Source: Brachynemurus nebulosus
Taxonomy: Eukaryota; Arthropoda; Insecta; Neuroptera; Myrmeleontidae
NCBI GenBank assembly: GCA_035578155.1
Contig: JAPWDM010000001.1
Location: 85,895,150-85,959,149 of the forward strand
DNA length: 64,000 nucleotides
Direction of reading: 5' to 3'
Part shown: one piece after another, positions 34,130 to 45,949 of the stretch
How positions within the stretch are numbered: the stretch's first letter is position 1
How the letters are laid out: each line of letters starts with the position of its first letter
Made by a program: the position numbers and the translations under genes
Notes under the pieces: generated by a model
What the model saw: only the letters and a program-made list of their open reading frames with translations
What the model was told of the DNA's origin: nothing
Databases searched by the model: none

Positions 34130-35221
34130 CACAACTGTTTAACACTTTTTTAACTGTTTAACTGTTTATCTATCTAAAATAGTTTAGCTTTGTAACAGTG
34201 AAAAAATTTTTAAAATTGGTCGGTTAGTTTATTTTTTACAATTATGGGATCAGTAAACCCTGGCAAAACTCATACAACTCTAGTACTCTAACAGTAAGAA
34301 AAAGGTTCTAGGGATCTCATATAACTTATGGCAGTCCGTAAGCTTCTTGCAGACATCATTTAATTAATTAATTCAAATACTTTAACTTACTAACTGTGAA
34401 CAAATTTTTAAAATCGATTGGTTAATTAATTTTTGGCCTTTTTAGGTCCCGAAAACCTTGACCTCACATAAAATACCTTAAATCCATTTAAAATTGTTTA
34501 ATTTTTTTTAACATTAATAATTATTAGTGAAAAAATTTTCAAAATCGATTCAAAATATTTTTCCGTGCATACATATGTACATTGTACATATTATGTTGTT
34601 TTGTTTCATATTTAATAATATTATATCATAACATAATCTTCAGTTTCTTGTTTATTTAAAAATTCAATAAAAAAAAGAATTCTTCATTACATTAGCTTAG
34701 AAAATCTGTTTAATTTTCATTTTTCAACTTGAGATAGAACCATACTAATTATAATGCAATAAATGAGAAACAAAACTCTATACATGTATGTGTGTTATAA
34801 CACATGTATGTGAATAGACTTCAGTTGTTCTCAAAAAATTCTTTAATAAAAAAGTGAAATATTTTTATACTTCATAAAGAACTGAGATATAAATGTAAAT
34901 TACTTATTAGACTAACAAAGAAAGAAAACTAATATAAAAGTGAAAATTTACATTTTCTCGAAAAATATTTAAAATAGAAAAAAAATTATAAGAATTTTTT
35001 TTTCATAATTTTTTTTTGGCTTTTTAACCATGTAAAAATCGAACTGTCTAATGATAGGATCGAATGATAAAAAATGGCCAGAAAACCTACTTCTGGGCAT
35101 CCGATGTGTCTGGCTAAAGAACTTAGCCAAGCCAGATCAAAATCGGGTCTCCATACGAAATTTCATAAGCATTAAACGTTTCGTTCGAAAGTTATCGTGG
35201 CGACACATATATATATATATA
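34130..35221. other. Non-coding AT-rich stretch with weak repeats, ending in a short TA run
   Basis: Between 34190 and 34560, three loosely related units contain AAATTTTTAAAATCGATTGG-like sequence followed by GGTCCCGAAAACCTTGACC or a related phrase. A moderately GC-rich block at 35050-35200 ends TTATCGTGGCGACACATA and runs into (TA)n at 35205-35221, the target of the Tc1 insertion. No gene. Confidence 0.45.
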
Positions 35222-36993
<1,772 letters not shown>

Positions 36994-37494
36994 TTTAGTG
37001 AATATCATTTTCGTATTCTGGGGACCTCAAAACATATTTCTGTTATGGTCTCCGCCGAAGGTTGCGTCGTGACACCTAGTGTAATAGCTGAATTTCGAGT
37101 TTTCGAAATTCGCTAAAAAAGCCTCCTGTATACAAGTTCTTGGTTATGGTTGTATCTGTTGGAGATCAAAACATAAGGAAATGGAATGTTCAAGTTCGTT
37201 TCTCAGATAGTCATAAATAGGGATTGTGATACCGGTAAACCGGTTTACCAGTAAATCACTAAAAATGCGTTAAAATTTTTACCGGTAAATCGCTGATTTT
37301 TTACCGGTAATTCGATAAATTAAAAATAATATATTTGGAAATTTTTATAAGTTCATTTTATTTCATAGAAGAATGATCAAGTTTATTGAACGTAAATGTA
37401 CACAATCACATTACGCCTTACTGTGTATCCATAATAAACTATTTTGCACGATCGTGTATTTTCATACATTTACCGATGCTGTTGACAATGCTGG

Positions 37495-37683
37495 TAAGTT
37501 ACATTTCCCGAGCGTTTGTTTATATCCATGGAAACCAAAAAATAACAGTGCGGTAAGTGAAATAGATGCCTGGTAAGTGAATAGGAGTGTGGTAAGTGAA
37601 ATTAGCTAAAAAATGATTGTAATTATTTATTTATATTGAAATTAAAAGCACAATTTGAACAATTAGGAAAATAAATCGATTAA
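37495..37683 (+). repeat. Dispersed repeat, copy B (inverted relative to 9.2 kb)
   Basis: Reads GTAAGTTACATTTCCCGAGC, then TATCCATGGAAACC, then three near-direct GGTAAGTGAA(A/T) units, then TTGTAATTATTTATTTATAT. Aligns with the complement of 9177-9364 at roughly 85-90% by eye. Confidence 0.7.
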
Positions 37684-38124
37684 CAACTTATAGAGACGTC
37701 ACTAGTGACAATGGTGACAATGCAGGTTCTCTGTATTTACTTTAATTAATATTTATATATTAAAATTATAAATATTAAAAAGTAATAATTAATACAAAAG
37801 TATAAAGTTGTTAATGAATTTATGTGAAAATCTATGGTTACAAAAAATTTGCGCTAACGTGCTCACGCATGTACTTATAAAATTATTGAAAAAGGCGCGG
37901 CTAGTCTTTATGCAGCTTCTCTCTAGGACGCTTGTTGCAGCAAATATCGTAAGCAGCTGGTAATTTTTGTTATTTTAAGTTCAGTTACACTGAATAGCTT
38001 AGCTTGTAATTTTACTTTGTGTAAGATATTTATTTGATATAGATATTTACTTTGTGTAAGATATTTGTGTAAGAATATTTTGTGTAAGATAAAAAAAAAA
38101 ACAAATAAGAGGGCGTTCCCATAT

Positions 38125-38126
<2 letters not shown>

Positions 38127-38172
<46 letters not shown>

Positions 38173-38190
38173 TTATATATATATATATAC

Positions 38191-38222
<32 letters not shown>
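38127..38222. repeat. Interrupted (TA)n with TATACATTTATA spacers
   Basis: Three TA runs separated by two ACATTT interruptions. Open frames of alternating Tyr-Ile across it are artefacts. Confidence 0.92.
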
Positions 38223-38226
<4 letters not shown>

Positions 38227-38375
38227 ACCGACTATTAAAATGGAAAATATACCCACAAAATTTGGTTTCGGTGTGATTCTGCAATTGGCAATGGATTAAT
38301 TACAAAAAATGTAGGTAAAGTGAATAAAATTAGTAAAAATTAGTAAATGTAGGTAAATTCAATTGAAGGATCTTG

Positions 38376-38419
38376 GACAGCAACTCTTTATAATGTTTAC
38401 ATTATAAAGAGTTGCTGTC
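38376..38419. repeat. Perfect hairpin, 21-bp arms, 2-base loop
   Basis: GACAGCAACTCTTTATAATG T then TT then the exact complement. It is flanked on both sides by diverged copies of a CGACTATTAAAAT sequence (38227 and 38461), so it may be the centre of a larger decayed palindrome. Confidence 0.8.
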
Positions 38420-38756
38420 GTATTCTCTTTGTCGTATTTCTTTATTGATAAAATAAGATCGACTATTAAAATCGCGAAAGTTTGAGAACTTTTATAATAT
38501 TTTAGCTCAAAACAGAGCTTTGATAAAGGATATGTATATTTAGGTAAAAATCATTTATTATCGAAATTCGAAAGAAATTTAAATTTTAGATTTATTGATT
38601 GAGTTATTTTGACAAGATAATTTTCTGACTTTTCGCGGGTTTCCAAAAATTGGTCACCCTGAATATAAATACCGCTTATCATTCTATGAATAATATTAGT
38701 CGTTTTCTCTATCTTTCTTGCTACAGGCTACAGAAGTAATATGTTTATTTGTGAGG

Positions 38757-39700
38757 AGATAGGCTATGAGAGAGCTGTGACACCGTAAAACTAAGCAACT
38801 TGAACCCTTTTGCCAATGATTAAAATCGTGTAACTTTACGGTACTACACATTCCGAACTGATGAGTCATCAAACTGTATCGATATGCAAACCTTGGCCTT
38901 TGACCCGGCACGTACCGAGTACATGTATTTAAAATTTGTTGTTGACATTTGACCCCAACACTCGGACATACCGTCGGCCTTGAAATTCCTAAGACATGAG
39001 TTACCATCATTCGACAAAATAAATTCAAGTTAACCCATTATGCGTCATCACAATTTGGATTTGTGTTAACCCATTACCCGCCAGCACTAATATAGTTTTT
39101 GAATGCAAACCTAACGCATTTTAGTACACGACTGAATTTTAGTATACGACGCATGCGCAGACTGAATTTTAGATCACAAATTGATAGATGGGGTACACTA
39201 CCGCGTCAAAAATTTGGGGGATACCCTAACTCGGGGGTGGCCCCAAACTTTTGACACCGTACTGTACTTAAATTTTTGGTACACTGCCGTATTAAAAGTG
39301 TGGACCCCCCTGACCAAAAAGGTATCCGATCACTTTTTGAAGCGTACTGTGCTTATTTTGTGTACGTGCAAACCTTGGCCTTTGACCCCAACACGCGCTT
39401 GCCTTAATTGCGTCATCTTAAACGAAAGGTTCACTACCACGTCAAAGATGTGGGGTTACCCTGACTCAGGGGTGGCCCTAAACTTTTGGCACCGTACTGT
39501 ACTTAAATTTTTGGTACATTGCCGTGTCAAAAGTGTGGACCCCCTTGACCAAAAAGGTGTCTGATTACTTTTTGAAGCGTACTGTGCTTATTACGTGCAA
39601 ACCTTGACCTTGAACCTCGCTTATTTGCGTCATCTTAAACGAAAATCGGGAGGCCGCTAAATTTTGTAGGGGGCACAGTACCAACCGCTAGATTTTAAAC
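38757..39700 (+). repeat. Left inverted arm of the polB element, with an internal 240-bp tandem duplication
   Basis: The outer part is unique (CTAAGCAACTTGAACCCTTT and so on). The inner part contains two tandem copies (about 39185-39427 and 39428-39655) sharing CACTACC-CGTCAAA, ACCGTACTGTACTTAAATTT and TTTTTGAAGCGTACTGTGCT. Open frames across it are not conserved. Confidence 0.82.
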
Positions 39701-39788
39701 TGTAATATTTTTTTTTTACAATAAATGTATGTATATGAATTATTTTTACAATAAATGTATATGAAATATTTTTTACAATGAATAAATA

Positions 39789-40547
39789 TTAAAAATTGTA
39801 TGATTTGTTTATATATTCAATAACACCGGAACGTAATTGTTTCATGTTTTCAGGTAACTGATCCCATACTTGACAAATTCGTTGTGCATATTCGGGTATC
39901 ATATATGCATACAAATGTTCCCAGATATCATATTTCAATAGTTGTTTTGTTAAGTATAATAACATATCGAAATTTCTGACTTTTGTATACAAATAAGGAT
40001 GAGTCAGAAATATATCTCCAATGCGTGAAATCCGTGTTGCAAATGTCAATGGTTCACCAACAGGTGGTTGAAAGTTTTCCTCCATTTTCACGCCATTCTT
40101 GCACATTTCACAGCGAATTTTCAAACCAGGCGGTCCATCAATATGATTTTGTTGCCATGATCGGTTATAACGTTCAAAACATGGTTCACATTCTTGAAAC
40201 ATGGCTCGATAATCGGATGGTAACCAAATCCAAGCGCGTTGTATGATTTTCGCACCATACCTTTTTAGCTAATTCAAACTGATCCACTTGTAGATTTGAA
40301 GAAATGTTTCCAAAGTCAGTTCGTTCAGCAGCATTGGTTCACGTTCGAAAAATTCACCAATTGAAACATCCATTTTATCCCAGTCCATTGATTCCGGTTC
40401 AGACAATTTCAAATTTTGCATTTTTACAATAGCATCAATTGTTTTTTCGTTGTTTTTTCGTAGGTATCAATCCGTTTACGTAGTTTATCCAGTTCACTTG
40501 AAAATATTTGTAGCCGTTTACAGTAAGCCGATGATGACGATGCCATT
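39789..40547 (-). pseudogene. Unrecognised ORF of the polB element, about 250 codons, two lesions
   Basis: Not recognised. The minus-strand frame starts near 40547 (MASSSSAYCKRLQIFSSELD, coiled-coil-like), shifts near 40455, and meets one TAG near 40270. It then runs clean from 40202 to 39789 as MFQECEPCFERYNRSWQQNH to EYINKSYNF. Two CxxC pairs (CEPC and CEMC) about 30 residues apart suggest a small zinc-binding module. Downstream is a helical region rich in aromatic residues (HPYLYTKV, LLYLTKQLLKYDIWEHLYAY). No signal peptide or membrane segment. It lies between the left arm and the polB gene, so it is an integral gene of the element. Structural or replication-accessory roles are both possible. 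Confidence 0.55.
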
Positions 40548-40585
40548 TCCACTTGCGTATTAATTTAACGAGTAATGTCCCCATG

Positions 40586-41867
40586 CTAAAGTATCCCCCC
40601 CCCCACAATATGTCGTTTTGTATCGTACGGGCTGAGCGCCACCTTGTTCTGTGTCACACTATACACGTTATGTTTCCTCGATTGTATCAGGTTTTGTTGC
40701 CGGTTTATGATCGTACTGTATTTTAGACAGTCCACGTAATCGTTGAAAGTTATCGTTTTCTTAACCACAGAGCTCTTTACACCTTGCGCTTTCTTTGTGT
40801 GATCCTCGCCGTCTACTTGACAACTATACATTTTCGATCTTAAGCCCACAAACTTTGTAAAACTTCGTCCATTTAGCCCGTCCTTCATTAACCCGGGTAT
40901 TTCTTATTTAGTCTAGGCATGTTGTATTGATTATTTGCACTGTAATTCGACGTATCAAAGTATTGAATATCACGTTTCATTATCTCGTAAACATCTGCGC
41001 ACTTTATCTCGTATATTAGTGAATCCGTATCTGTATAGAGTAATTTGCTGTTGTTCTCGAACGTTGGCTGTATGTAGTTATAATGGAAGTTGTAGACACA
41101 CGTTTTCGAAATATCCAGAATTGCTTGCCCGACGTATATTGGTTTGTTCATAATCACTTCCGTTTTGCGTAATTCAACCGCGATGAGATCTCGTCAAATA
41201 TGGTGGACAGTCATTGGAAATTGTATCCCGTCTAAATTTAGCACCGTTGAGTAGTGTGGGTACGCTGATGTTCTTTGAGCAATTTTGTTGTTAGCTGTAT
41301 AAAGTGCAGATACCACTGCCCACGCGAAACAGGCGTTATCGTTGAAGTTTTCAATGTTGATACATGCTTTTTTCATGTCGGGTGAACATTGACTTGGCAT
41401 CTTCTAAGAAGTCCTTTGGCTCTATGTGCGTTATGTTGGTTACCACTTCCGTTCGTATCCGGCTCGCAAATGCTGATTCAACGTCCGCCCATTGGATTCG
41501 GTCCGACTGTTTCCGTTGATTTCGATTCATACCAGCACCTGAAACAATCAACATATCAAAATTATAAAAAAATCATTAAAAAATTATAAAATTTATATTT
41601 GAAAAAAAAAAAAAAACTTGCCATATTTTTGTAGCGCCTTCATTCTGATACGAAACCCTTTCATTTTTCCCGCACATGACTCTAGTGTTTCCGTTGTCCC
41701 AAATTTTCTGCTCCACGTATAGCCTTGTTAATTAGTCTTATATTGATATTCGTATGTTTCATCCATTTTTCCAGTTCATCTGCATCCCGTGTATCCATTT
41801 CCAGTAATGATAGCGCGTTTCGTACATTTTCCACCATTCTAGTTGTCACGTCGTTTAATGAAGCCAT
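40586..41867 (-). pseudogene. Family B DNA polymerase (Polinton type), heavily deleted
   Basis: Pieces of one gene in order. The N-terminal exon (41867-41622) is MASLNDVTTRMVENVRNALS, with a frameshift near 41700. Then comes an 83-bp intron with a GC donor (GCAAGT) and CAG acceptor (41621-41539). A second exon has IQWADVESAFASRIRT, and a further fragment has ENFNDNACFAWAVVSAL. The next part (41157-40888) has AILDISKTCVYNFHYNY and LLYTDTDSLIYEI, the DTDS motif that supplies a catalytic Asp. The C-terminal portion has FVGLRSKMYSCQV and NKVALSPYDTKRHIV. Most of the exonuclease and palm domains is missing through internal deletion, and several frames are broken. Polinton polB is over 1000 residues; about a third remains. 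It would have replicated the element by protein priming. Confidence 0.8.
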
Positions 41868-41939
41868 TGTTGTATTTTAATTTTAAAAAAATCTCGATAC
41901 AAATTCTTTCAACAATAACAATATATTAAGTGCTTAAAG

Positions 41940-42729
41940 ATTGCTGAAGAAGTGATTTGAGGGGGCACGCGAACCTCAATTTATACGATTTTGTCTGTTC
42001 GAAAAATTCTGGAGGGGAATCACAAAAAATGCTGATTCAGAATTTTTACAACGCAAGTAACCGAAGGTCAAATGTCAAACCATAAATTTCGAGAAAATTA
42101 TTTCGCATTTGAAACCTAATAAAAGGACTGATGACTCATCAAAATTTTAAATAAACATTTTTAAAATTAAATCTTATATAAATAAACAAATTGAAAAAAC
42201 CCGTGATTATTATCAGGCTATAAATTAAAAATTCCGAGAAAATTATTTCGTATTTGAGATCAAACAAAAAAATTTGCAAGTTGTCAAAATCTTAAATAAA
42301 CATTTTTAAAATTAAAACTTATATAAATAAACAAATTAAAAAAATATCCGAGTATGAGTCAGCAAGATCTTAAATAAACACACAGCTATATTAATGATTT
42401 GTGATGACATTAATGTAAACAAATTTATTTTTAATTCCTGGAACTAACAAGTTGTGACATGTTTTTAAATAAAAATCCCCTCCGACTATGATGTAAACAT
42501 ATCATGAAATTACATCATCCTAAATAGTTAGCTAAAAAAATTTTAAATAAACAAACTCAAACCGTATAAAAGTCACGAGTTTTTTACTAAATAAACAACT
42601 TAATCTTATAAAGTGCTAACACATATACAAAAAAATTCCCCTAAGATACAGTGGAAATCCGATTTCCGGCAGTACAGTAGCGGTATGAAATCTGGACTTT
42701 GGAGTCGGAAATCTAAAGTTAGTTTTGGG
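41940..42729. other. Non-coding interior of the polB element with a two-copy 140-bp repeat
   Basis: Near 42085-42210 and 42225-42345, two copies share CGAGAAAATTATTTCG, AAATAAACATTTTTAAAATT and TTATATAAATAAACAAATT. The rest is AT-rich without a gene. Confidence 0.6.
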
Positions 42730-43643
42730 GTTAAAATTTAGCGCTTGGTACTGTGCCCCTAAAAAATTTAGCGACCTTCCGATTTTCGTTTAAGATGACG
42801 CAATTAAGCGAGGTTCAAGGTCAAGGTTTGCACGTAATAAGCACAGTACGCTTCCAAAAGTAATCGGACACCTTTTTGGTCAGGAGGTCCACACTTTTGT
42901 ACAGTACGGTGTCAAAAGTTTAGGACCACCCCGTGAGTCAGAGTAACCCCACATTTTTGACGTGGTAGTGTACCTTTCGTTTAAGATGACGCAATTAAGG
43001 CAAGCGCGTGTTGGAGCCAAGGCCAAAGTTTGCACGTACACAAAATAAGTACAATACGCTTCAAAAAGTGATCGGATACCTTTTTGGTCAGGGGGGTCCA
43101 CACTTTTGACACGGCAGTGTACCAAAAATTTAAGTACAGTACGGTGTCAAAATTTTGGGACCACCCCCGAGTTAGGGTATCCCCCCACATTTTTGACGCG
43201 GTAGTGTACCCCATCTATAAATTTGTGATCTGAAATTCAGTTTGCGCATGTGTCGTGTGCTAAAATTCAGTCGTGTACTAAAATGCGTTAGGTTTGCATT
43301 CAAAAACTATGGTAGTGCTGGCGGGTAATGGGTTAACACAAATCAAAATTGTGATGACGCATAATGGGTTAACTTGAATTTATTTTGTCGAAATGATGAC
43401 TCATGTCTCAGGAATTTCAGGGCCAACAGTATGAGCGAGTGTTGGGGTCAAATGTCAACAACAAATTTTAAATACATGTACTCGGTACGTGCCGGGTCAA
43501 AGGTCAAGGTTTGCACATCGATACAGTTTGATGACTCATCAGTTCGGAATGTGTAGTACCGTAAAGTCACATGATTTCAATCATTGGCAAAAGGGTTCAA
43601 GTTGCTTAGCTTTGCGGTGTCAGTGCTCTCTCATAGCCTATCT
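42730..43643 (-). repeat. Right inverted arm of the polB element
   Basis: Complement of 38757-39700 over about 0.91 kb, including the internal duplication. Small indels and scattered substitutions distinguish the arms. Ends CTCTCTCATAGCCTATCT. Confidence 0.82.
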
Positions 43644-43843
43644 ACTTTTGTGTCTATGTTAGAATTGTTATAATGAACAGATGACCTGGCAACATACATT
43701 GGAAATAATATTAAGTTTGTTTTAAATTGAAATAAATTCAGTAGATAGATAACAAGTTAAAATAAGGTTTTACACCCGGAGTATTTTTTTATTACTATCT
43801 TATTTAAATAGCTTAATTTTGTCCACAGATAATTGATAGTAAA

Positions 43844-45345
43844 CATGATCGAATCCAAAAAGAAATGTAGACAATGTGTTGATCATTTGAAGTCTGGCTT
43901 CATTCCATCATTATCGGACAAATGGTTGCCTATGTGCCTCTATGCAACAAAGTTTCAAGCAATGATGCTATGAAACCATCTAAGCTGGAGGATCATCTTA
44001 GAGGGCGTCACTCTGATAAAATAGGTAAAGATTTGAAGTACTTTCGAACACTCAAAAATAAACTTCAGAAGAGACCCACAGTGGACAGATTGTTCACTTC
44101 GTCACAAAGAGACGATGATGGTTTGCAGGCGTCTTACAGTATTTTGCTACTTATAGCAAAATCCGGAAAGCCGCATACTATCGGATAAAAATTAATTTTG
44201 CCAGTCGTAGAAGAGGTTTTAAAACACAAACCTGCATCTGATATCGTCCAAAGATTTCCTTTAAGTAGGTAACAACACAGTTCAAAGACATATTGATGAA
44301 ATGGATTATGATATTGAAAGTCTTGTGTAATTATTTGCAAACGATCTGTTTGTCTATACAGCTGAACGAGTTAACTTTACCTGATAATGAAGTATTATTA
44401 TTGGCACATGTTTGTTTTATTATTGATCAAGAAATTCATGAAGAACTGCTCTTCGCGAGACGGCACTAAAGGCGAATTAATATTTAATGATTTGAAGGAT
44501 TGCTTCATTGAAAAAACAATCCCTTTGTCAAATATAACATCAGTAGCAACAGATAGAGCACCTGCCATGTATAAGCACTATTGTGGATTTATAAGCCATT
44601 TAAAAAGGAATATATCCGGCGTTTTAGTAATACACTGCATCATTCATCGACAACATTTAGTTGCTAAATATCTGAATGGTAGATTGCATGAACCTCTTGC
44701 AGTATACTGAATCCGAACCTACGCCTTGAATACGCGGTTATTTGCGCAGTTGTGCGAAGAAAATGACGAGAAATTTCATCGATTACTTCTTCACAATGAA
44801 GTACACTGGCTGTCGAAAAACTTGTTTGATGAGATTTTTTTCACTTTTTGAAACTGTTCTAGAGTTTTTGGATGCTAAAGATCTAATTAAAAAAAATTTA
44901 ATTAAGCGCAAATAAGACATTGCATATTTAACGGATTTAATGCTGTTAACTTGCAGTTGCAAGGTGACAGTTTAAATTTAATTAAGATAAAGTCTACCAT
45001 TTCAGTTTCTTTGCAAGAATTAAGTTAATGAAACAAAACATTGAACGATGTGAATTATCCAAGTTTTCCAATTTGTCGCAGACAAACTGTCAAGAAGATA
45101 ATGTTTCAACCTACGTACAACATTTAAATGCCGTCTACACAAATTTTGAAACTAAGTTTGAGGATATTTTGAGTATGGTAATATCACAGTGGATAACCGA
45201 TCCCTATGGTGGTTTTGAAGAAACGGATGTCATATTACAAGAGGAATTAATTGGGATAAGCACTAGCGAAAAACTTAAACTACGATTTAAAAACGTATAT
45301 CAGCAATTCTGGCTTCAAAAAGATAGACCCGCTTATTATCCCTCT
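43844..45345 (+). pseudogene. hAT-type transposase, ZBED5/FAM200-like
   Basis: Broken plus-strand coding sequence. It starts MIESKKKCRQCVDHLKSGFI, then continues in another frame through a BED-like finger region (SNDAMKPSKLEDHLRGRHSD) and ASYSILLLIAKSGKPHTIG. It resumes at 44387 with KFMKNCSSRDGTKGELIFND, NITSVATDRAPAMYK (the conserved Asp block of hAT) and VIHCIIHRQHLVAKYLN (the CxxH region). The last frame (45028-45348) holds TDPYGGFEETDVILQEELIG. This is the ZBED5/FAM200 branch of hAT proteins, widespread in animals as both transposons and tamed genes. At least three frame changes make it non-functional. No hAT TIR pair was found. Confidence 0.8.
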
Positions 45346-45364
45346 TAACACTATTTGAAAAGGG

Positions 45365-45690
45365 TCCTGTATACATGGGATCAAAAATATAGAATATCCT
45401 TCCGGATGAATTAAAAATCCTCAATAAAAAAGTATCGGCAAGTAATTTTAAGAGAAAATTAAAAAAATACTTGCTTGAAAAGTGTTACTATCACTATAAT
45501 GAAGCATTATCTAATTGACTTTTATTATTTTACTAATTGTACTAATTTTACTTAATTGTAACTAATTTTATTTAACTTTTTAATTGTTAAAGTTTTTAAC
45601 ATTGTTTACAACGAGCTTAAACTCTTTTATTTTTATCGCACAATGTTACTAACTGTATGAGTTTTGATTAACAATAAATTCGTCTTATTC
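45365..45690 (+). pseudogene. 3' end of another LINE (plus strand)
   Basis: A frame at 45392-45519 reads NILPDELKILNKKVSASNFK then RKLKKYLLEKCYYHYNEALS before a stop. This is the C-terminal 'LPxEL...FKRKLKKYLL' tail seen in CR1/Jockey-type LINE polyproteins. About 170 bp of AT-rich 3' UTR follow, ending near AATAAATTCGTCTTATTC. Everything upstream is lost by 5' truncation. Confidence 0.6.
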
Positions 45691-45949
45691 TTATCATGGT
45701 TGAATGCTTGTTATAAGACTAGTTTAGGGGACGCAGGGAAAATTTTTCTGAATTTTGTCGCTCGACTAGTCTTTATAAGACTATTTCAGTCTTACAATTA
45801 GTCACAGTTTATAATGTTGACAGTTTCAGCATAGTTTTATAAGGAGTGATCTGGCACAAAACTAGAAAAGGGCTTAAGTGGGGGAAGTTGCAACTGTTGA
45901 TTAAGGGGAAGAGTCTTATAAGGGGCAGTCTTATAACGGGTATTCGACT
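45690..45949. mobile_element. Small pogo/Tigger-like MITE
   Basis: The right end (inward) reads CAGTCGAATACCCGTTATAA, followed by GACTG; the left end reads GGTTGAATGCTTGTTATAAG, followed by ACTAG. The shared GAAT..(C/T)GTTATAAGACT resembles TIRs of Tigger-type pogo elements. TA follows the right end. No coding capacity. Confidence 0.5.

Larger units (their letters stand above)
38757..43643 (-). mobile_element. 4.9 kb polB-bearing element with inverted arms above 0.9 kb (Polinton/Maverick-like, deleted)
   Basis: Both ends read AGATAGGCTATGAGAGAG inward, giving AG...CT termini as in Polintons. The arms (38757-39700 and 42730-43643) match at high identity. The 3 kb interior carries a decayed protein-primed-type DNA polymerase B gene and a second ORF of unknown kind, both on the minus strand, plus a short tandem repeat. 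No integrase, ATPase, protease or capsid gene was seen, whereas complete Polintons are 15-20 kb and encode all of these. A 6-bp target duplication is not evident. Alternatives are a virus-like element (polB plus inverted termini also occur in bidnaviruses) or a non-autonomous Polinton. Treated as a non-autonomous relic. Confidence 0.7.
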
